Below are positions 62,246 through 64,000 of a DNA stretch of 64,000 nucleotides, in pieces (within the stretch, counting starts at the first letter, position 1; each line of letters begins with the position of its first letter). The stretch comes from Ophiodon elongatus (Eukaryota > Chordata > Actinopteri > Perciformes > Hexagrammidae), in the NCBI GenBank assembly GCA_016806645.1, contig JACSYO010002005.1, positions 307,501 through 371,500 of the forward strand. Reading direction: 5' to 3'. The notes beneath the pieces are model-generated. The model was not told the origin of the DNA. It searched no databases and was given only the letters and a program-made list of their open reading frames with translations. Both the position numbers and the translations under genes were made by a program.

Positions 62246-64000
62246 TTTTTCTTTTTTATAAATCTGCCCCTTTTGAGTCCTCCAACTTTATGAAAGGAAA
62301 CTAAATAATGAAGGAATAGACCTTTAAAAGGCTACTACCTTTGTATGGTCTTGTCTTGAAGGAAAGTTACACAAATGTATTTGTCCTTCATTCTAGCTTA
62401 TAAAAGGGAGGAAATTATATTTTTTAGTTTTGAGTATGCCTCGAAACAAACTTTGTGGTTCAAAATAAATTGCATAACCGTACAACATAGCGTTGCTAGC
62501 ATGTCTTTCCTGCTTTTAAATCTTTAATTTTTCTGTACCTCTTATAGCATGTAAGGACGTTGGGTCTTTTTGCGGGTTTTGTACAGAAGTCCTACAGGAA
62601 TATGTGAGGCAGAGCAGAGATAAGGCTGTTACCAACTGTGTGCCCATTACTGATGTTTGAGAATTCATTTTAAAACCAGTTTCTTATTCAGAAAGAAAGA
62701 AAAAAAAAAAACAGAACCATAAGATAAAAAGATGAAGAAAGAGACAGAAGGGAAGGTTGATGCAGAGGCGTGCATACAAAACCGTTAAATGTAACCTTAT
62801 AAAGCACATCAGAGCTTATGTCAGGGCATCTTAGTGGGTTAACATATAGATATAAGTGAAAGACAACAGTAAGCTGTGATTACGAGACCATGTCACTGGT
62901 ATCTTTCTGTGGACAAAGACCTTCCTGCCAATTCCCACAGAGCTTTCAGAATCAAACTTACACTCGTCACCTTGTGAGTCGGGCTGTCTAATCACGTGTG
63001 GCTCCTCTGGGCCACCGCACTGCCTGGAGTTGGACTTTCGGAAAGGTTTCTTGACAGGAAGCGAGCAACACAGTGAACAGTGTATTTCAGGCTCGACTCA
63101 TTAGCAGCAAACAAAGGTGTCGGACCAGGACTGACCAAAAGAAGGGAACGAGGGGAAAGAAGCATCGTGTTGCTGCCTGCTGGGACCTACTGGGGCCTGG
63201 GCAGCCATGGATACGGAATAAAGGCGAGACCCCCCCCCCAAACAATGTGTGATGGCTCCTGTTCTCCATCTACCGAGTGGAACTCTGGGTTCACGGTGAA
63301 TAGATCGTTTTCACAGCCGACGCTTGGATCTTGTCGAACACAGGTGTAACTAAGGACATTTGTAACTGCTGCAATGTTTTTTTCCCCCATTGTTATTAGT
63401 TTCACCTGTGCTTTTCCTGTTATTTCTTTCCAACACGAGGTGTCTGAATCATAATTGTGAGAGAAATACACCGGAGTACTCTCAAACTGAAACTAAAAAA
63501 GTGTAGTGTATGTAGTGGGATATTCACAATCCCACAATGAAATGTCCCACATTTAATAGACACCTCACGCAACACTTCATCAATGTTGATGATTTTTAAG
63601 TCTGAAATATTTATAACCATCAGTCATTTAAAAGCCTTTAAAAAAAATAACAAACTGATCAGCAACAAAACGTTTATAAATGTTTGTAAATGATAATATA
63701 AGTGCTCTGTTAACATATCACGAATGTGTTGCATGTCATCTATAAACCTTAAGTGAACCACGAAAGAGACATTAAGAATTCATCAGTAAATGATTAATAA
63801 GTAATTAGTTGATATTCACATGAATCACTGGGATCTATGATCTGAAGTTTGTGGCATGCAGGTGAAAAGAAGCGGCCGGTGACTCCACGCACTCATCATT
63901 AACCGTACTTCATACTTTATATTGACGTGTACACAAACCCATTGGAGCCGCTCACCTTAAGTGTAATCTATTCAGCATAAACAAAGTCAAAATGAAAAGG

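Larger units (their letters stand above)
34500..64000 (-). other. ctdp1: Inferred last intron(s) of ctdp1
   Basis: No frame on the minus strand resembles FCP1 catalytic, BRCT or linker sequence, so the segment is read as one long intron; a short unrecognised penultimate exon cannot be excluded. Contents include SINE and LINE tails, foldback fragments and microsatellites listed separately. Nothing identifiable was seen in about 39.0-41.1, 42.0-46.2, 47.0-50.3, 50.5-52.5, 52.9-54.0, 54.2-57.3, 58.3-60.2 and 62.3-64.0 kb. Confidence 0.6.

Overview
The window looks like a stretch of a teleost (probably percomorph) nuclear genome. Coding content is sparse, introns and intergenic DNA are long and AT-rich, CA/GT microsatellites are abundant, and there are tRNA-derived fish SINEs, L1/Tx1- and L2/Rex-like retrotransposon remnants and foldback elements carrying the 'gcttagcttagc' motif. 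I see nothing bacterial, viral or plasmid-like. Two vertebrate genes can be supported, both on the minus strand. The first is the 5' half of a silent Kv6-type potassium channel subunit gene, best called kcng2 (coding exon at 5088-5876). The second is the last coding exon of ctdp1, the RNA polymerase II CTD phosphatase FCP1 (34218-34499).

Layout. 1-5087 is the intron after the first kcng2 coding exon; the exon with S2-S6 and the pore must lie left of the window. 5088-5994 is the internal exon with a short 5' UTR and the coding start. A GC/CpG-rich segment near 11.9-12.45 kb carries a perfect splice donor at 11886-11881 and is the best candidate for the kcng2 promoter and non-coding first exon. 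About 12.45-34.0 kb is intergenic DNA between the 3' end of ctdp1 and the kcng2 promoter. It holds a 5'-truncated L1/Tx1 LINE with intact target-site duplications, foldback elements, minisatellites and LINE 3' ends. 34.0-34.5 kb is the ctdp1 3' UTR and terminal exon. 34.5-64 kb appears to be the last ctdp1 intron or introns; I recognise no other ctdp1 exon in it.

The order ctdp1 then kcng2 on the same strand matches human 18q23, where CTDP1 lies upstream of KCNG2 in the same orientation. That synteny is the main reason for preferring kcng2 over kcng4, which the exon also resembles. The two genes are neighbours by ancient linkage, not by a shared pathway: one encodes a plasma-membrane channel modifier, the other a nuclear phosphatase. 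I did not find a convincing undescribed system. The most useful observations are the inferred kcng2 5' gene structure with a splice-dependent upstream ORF, the complete LINE insertion footprint, several foldback structures, and candidate conserved non-coding blocks.
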